This document shows positions 60,201 to 64,000 of a stretch of DNA of 64,000 bases, piece after piece; positions within the stretch are counted from its first letter, which is position 1; each line of letters begins with the position of its first letter. The position numbers and the translations under genes were made by a program. Where the stretch lies: NCBI GenBank assembly GCA_023238725.1, contig CM041550.1, positions 24,823,586-24,887,585 of the forward strand, written 5' to 3'. The notes beneath the pieces are model-generated. The model was not told the DNA's origin. It worked only from the letters and a program-made list of their open reading frames with translations, and did no database searches. This DNA comes from Scortum barcoo (lineage: Eukaryota; Chordata; Actinopteri; Centrarchiformes; Terapontidae).

Positions 60201-63200
60201 CACGGGGAAATCATTCCAGAAGGTGCTCAGTCTCACTGTGTCACAGCTTCCGGTATTGATTTTTTGGCGATAATGATGAACCCAGGAGGAGGGGTCTCTG
60301 TGTGACCTCTTGTTAGCCCGCCGTGCTGAATCCTCCACAGTGTGACACCAAAAGAAACACCTGTGCGAATGTGTCGGACCACAGGTGGGCCTGGAGGCAA
60401 TACTGAACTCAAGGTGTGACCCCAAAGTGTGATTCCGTGACTACATGAGACATCTCCTATTATCACTGAATGTGCACAGTGACATTTCCTTGTTCTGGAT
60501 TTGTTCCTCTCCTGCTGTCTGTAGAGCTGAACCCCACCAGCTCTCATAACTCCCACTTTGATATCATCTTCTTCCACCTTCCTCTTGTCAATTCTAGAAA
60601 ACGGTGACATTGCCCTACATTGAGACAGTCAGACATCTCCAGCATATAACTTTCAGTGAATGTTGAAAACATTATATTCAACTTATATGGGTGTCTGATA
60701 TGAAGAGCTCAATCTTTCTGTCAGGACAATAAAGAACCCACTGTACATGTGTAATCAGCATTTGTTCTGTAGAAATGAAGAACTAACAATGACAGGACAG
60801 GAAGGTGTCGAAGTCGATACTCAAGACACAAACTAGTCCACATGTGTGACTAACATTGAGCAGTACAACCGGACTGTGGGGGTTTAGCATCTGTTTTAAT
60901 AAATCACTTCAAAACAAAGCTAAAAACCTAACTGCATTTACTGCAGGGTTGCCAACTTTAGACAAGCAGCTGTGTGTGCCTGCCTCGGTCAACTTCAGCC
61001 ACACAAATAACCACAGCTCTGTGCAATGTTTATGGACCAATATTGGAGCTGAAATGTGGAGACAAAAGCCTGATGTTCAGACTGTGTGTGAGCTGAAAAG
61101 CTCTGTTCACTCCACAGAACTACAGTGGCTATAGGTGGTCTGATCAGATTTGTTTGAGTCTGAGGCCACAAAGAGACAGAAAAGCACACAGATAAAATGA
61201 AAGAGCTATATCACGTCATCAGCAGATATTTACAGCTAACCTTAGCTACAGCTAACTTCATACACTTTTGACTGCTGAGGGATTATGCTAAATGCTAAAA
61301 CCAGTGCAAAAGTAGGCAAATGTGACAAAGGTGTGTCTTATTGATTCAACTTTTTATTCTATTTTTATCTAGGAATAAGTACATGATCCTATTTTAACAA
61401 AGTTGCAATGAGCTTTTTTATCATCTGACTCACACAATTGGATATGGTTGTGTTACCTTAAAACATTTAAATGTATGTTTATTACTATTTCAATTTCTTA
61501 CTTTTAAAATTAATATTAATGGTGTTATATAAAGTATAATTAATCCAAATAAAGTAGTTTTACTGGACAGCTGAAAGGAGACATTTTGCTCGTGAATAAA
61601 GGATTATTGAAAATTTGTATGTATGTTATGTATGGGTTATATAATGGAAGTTACTTTTATAGGTGATATAATCAGCCCAAAAGACATTAAATGAGGGCAT
61701 TCCACCCTTTCCATCTGTTACAGAGGTTGTCAGGCCAGTCTGAAAACTCTTTGTAGGACATCCCTGTACGTTGGTCTGTCATGTAGAGCAATGCTGACTT
61801 CTGCTGGCCAGCACATGGTACTACATGAGCATGAGGACACTGCAGATTCCCCAACACACCACTTCCTCACAAACAGAACAGCAGCAAAGATCCTCGGGCA
61901 CCCGGTAATGAGTGAAGCCCGCAGACGTGACACACTGTTGCTCTCCGTATACGTTTCACTGTGTACATGTGCAGCAGAGCGTTCCCACCGCCCAACGCAG
62001 ACTGTATTTTCCCTGTCTGAAAGGAGACCCCACCGCTGAAGGTTTGCGTATTGTGTGTGTGAAACACAGTGTCACCTTTGCTTATTTGTGCAGCTCACAT
62101 AACTCATTCTAAACACAAAGATTGAATTGCACATGAGCCCATGAGTGAAAGAAAGAACTGTATATTCAAAGCATTTATTCGGAGCTTTATATCTAACACA
62201 GCTGATGTCTGCAGCAGGTTTGTTAATATGCAAAGAATGAGAGTCAGCTAAACATAATCACAGACACAGAGCCAGGTTGGATTGAATGAAGCAACACGAA
62301 GCCTCATTTCTGTCACTGAAGCAGGACACAGAACAGCTATTCTTACTGTCCCAACCATGTACCTGCTTTCTGTCTCTCCACCAGCTCAGAGCAAACTGAA
62401 GACACACATTAGTAACTCTGTCTGCTCTCTATATTCAGTTCCCTATGATTGGTAATCAGCACATCCAGAAAAAACCCGATTATTAGCGACCAATCCGTCT
62501 CTGCCTGGTTTCCATATTGACTGTCGGCCCAAGCAGCAGTGACAACAGATACAATTGACATTCAGAAAAGAGAACACGAAGGCGCACTTATTCTCAAAAG
62601 ATATTGAAAAGAATCGGTTGTGCCCCTTAATGGAACTATCGCTCCATTCTTCTCACTCCTTTAAGAGACAGATTGAGGTGTTATCTGAGCTGAGGGAGGC
62701 GTTTTTATTTTCTGGCCAATATCCGTCTCTCGCCCATTGGAATTGCCCATCAGGTGTCCGTGTTTTTCCACAGGCCATTTATCAAGCTGCTTCTCTACCC
62801 CTCCCTCCCCTCTCGCCTTTTTGGTTTACCATCAGCTATCTTGAGAAAATATAAATAAATAAGTCAAAGGCTTGGCAACTATAAATCACAAAGTTGCAGG
62901 TGGGGGGTGACAGGAGGCTTCTCTTTGAGTTTTGGTTCAAGTTACAAAGTGAGAGCTTTATTCACTGTGGTTTGACGGAGTGTGAATGAGTAGGTGAGAT
63001 GTGGGAGAAGTTATTATTTTTTATGGTATGAAACTGACTCACAGAAACCCCCACAATGACCAGAATCTGCTCAGTTTTACTTCAATTCTACCCAAAGTGA
63101 CTGGAAATTAACATTGCTTTTGCTTCCTCTTCTATTTACCATCATATGTTGACAAAGAAACAGCTAAACAAATGTTGCCATTTGTTTTTAATAATTTTAC

Positions 63201-64000
63201 TTATATCATCCAACATTCTCTATGCTTTTCTGACATTGTGATTTATCCTGTAGTACCCTGTAATGATTTTCCATCTACATACCATTATTTGTGCTTTCTT
63301 TATTGCCCTAGGACAAAAATGAAACAGTGTTATGTTTCCCTACAGTTCTGTGTAGGACCGTGCTCACATGAAACATTCATACATCCATTCAGCTTACCCT
63401 GTTCAGTCTGAGCAAGCTGTTCAAAAAACACTTACCACACTACAAGTCTGACATTTTCATTAAGTGCAAGTTATACCTCTGTTAGATTAGCTACAAGGGT
63501 CCACGTGATGGAAATTTCCTGCCCATGTCTGCAAGGGTCAGACCATCTGTACACAGCTTCACACCAGAGCTGATTGGCAACTGGAACAACACCGAATAAA
63601 AACCCGGCACAGAGTAACTCCATGGTTCTATCAGTACAGTAACCTCAACAGGTCAAAATGACTCTGAGAATCACAAGCAGGTACCTGTCCACGTCCATTT
63701 TTTACTATATCTATGTCTGTTCTAATTTGTAGTCTCCCAACCCTGATGACCTCAGCAGGGTTATTTACAAAACACACACCGAGTCTGACTGGTAGCACTA
63801 TTACTCATGACAACTAAAATCAATGGAATGCATCTTAGATGTGTGTTAATAGATGTAGTTATCACCATGATAACTGAGGTGAGCAACACCAATCTGAAGT
63901 GGCCCTTTCATATTTTATAAAACTGAGAAATGATTATGACCCAACATAGACCTTGGAATTATAATGCTGGATAATTAACCCTCACATTGTGACTAACAGT
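57291..64000. other. Gene-free stretch
   Basis: No recognisable gene, RNA or complete mobile element. The longest frames (58507-58905, 60233-60610, 62555-62854) lack domain motifs, start context and partner exons. Confidence 0.45.

Noticed and set aside
62555..62854. 99-codon plus-strand frame considered as a host exon
   Set aside because: No recognisable domain, no convincing splice sites and no partner exon; frames of this length are expected by chance in 64 kb.

Overview
The window is vertebrate nuclear DNA, most likely from a ray-finned (teleost, probably percomorph) fish. The reasons are the absence of dense coding, short introns with GT..AG borders, and repeats typical of teleosts: a DD34E Tc1/mariner family, a Rex1/Babar-like LINE, a Harbinger-type MITE and two copies of an EEP+RT non-LTR element. 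I find no host protein-coding gene I can name. Nearly all open frames are short and arise by chance. One weak candidate first exon lies on the minus strand at about 45,050-45,116.

The notable object is a degraded double-stranded DNA virus-like element at 8,063-19,418, of the Maverick/Polinton/adintovirus group. It is bounded by 38-bp inverted termini that start AGTAGTAT and match at about 32 of 38 positions. It carries remnants of a major capsid (hexon-like) gene, a nearly open adenain-type cysteine protease (13,431-13,820, +), and two separate protein-primed DNA polymerase B fragments, one on each strand. The capsid gene is split, with its N-terminal part on the minus strand and its C-terminal part on the plus strand, meeting near 13,200. 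Both arms therefore read from an outer terminus through a polymerase fragment inward to a capsid fragment. This suggests a head-to-head fused or inverted-duplicated provirus rather than a simple single copy. Beside the left terminus are three candidate introns of 94, 93 and 96 bp joining small exons of an unrecognised gene.

The provirus has been used repeatedly as a landing site. It holds a truncated Tc1 piece flanked by a 31-bp duplication of polymerase sequence (10,272-11,101), a fragment of a second LINE endonuclease (11,201-11,365), an internally deleted Tc1 copy with TA borders (11,404-12,076), a Harbinger-like MITE (12,171-12,724), and a full-length 3.3-kb LINE with a 12-bp target duplication inside the polymerase (15,288-18,624).

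Elsewhere, a second copy of the same LINE lies at 27,713-31,163 with its own 12-bp duplication, and a 5'-truncated Rex1-like LINE at 42,163-43,420. Small pieces of common teleost repeats cluster at 37-44 kb, with several microsatellites. The flanks (1-8 kb, 19.4-27.7 kb, 31.2-64 kb) look like intergenic or intronic DNA. A few GC-balanced, motif-rich stretches there could be conserved non-coding elements, but this cannot be shown from one sequence.
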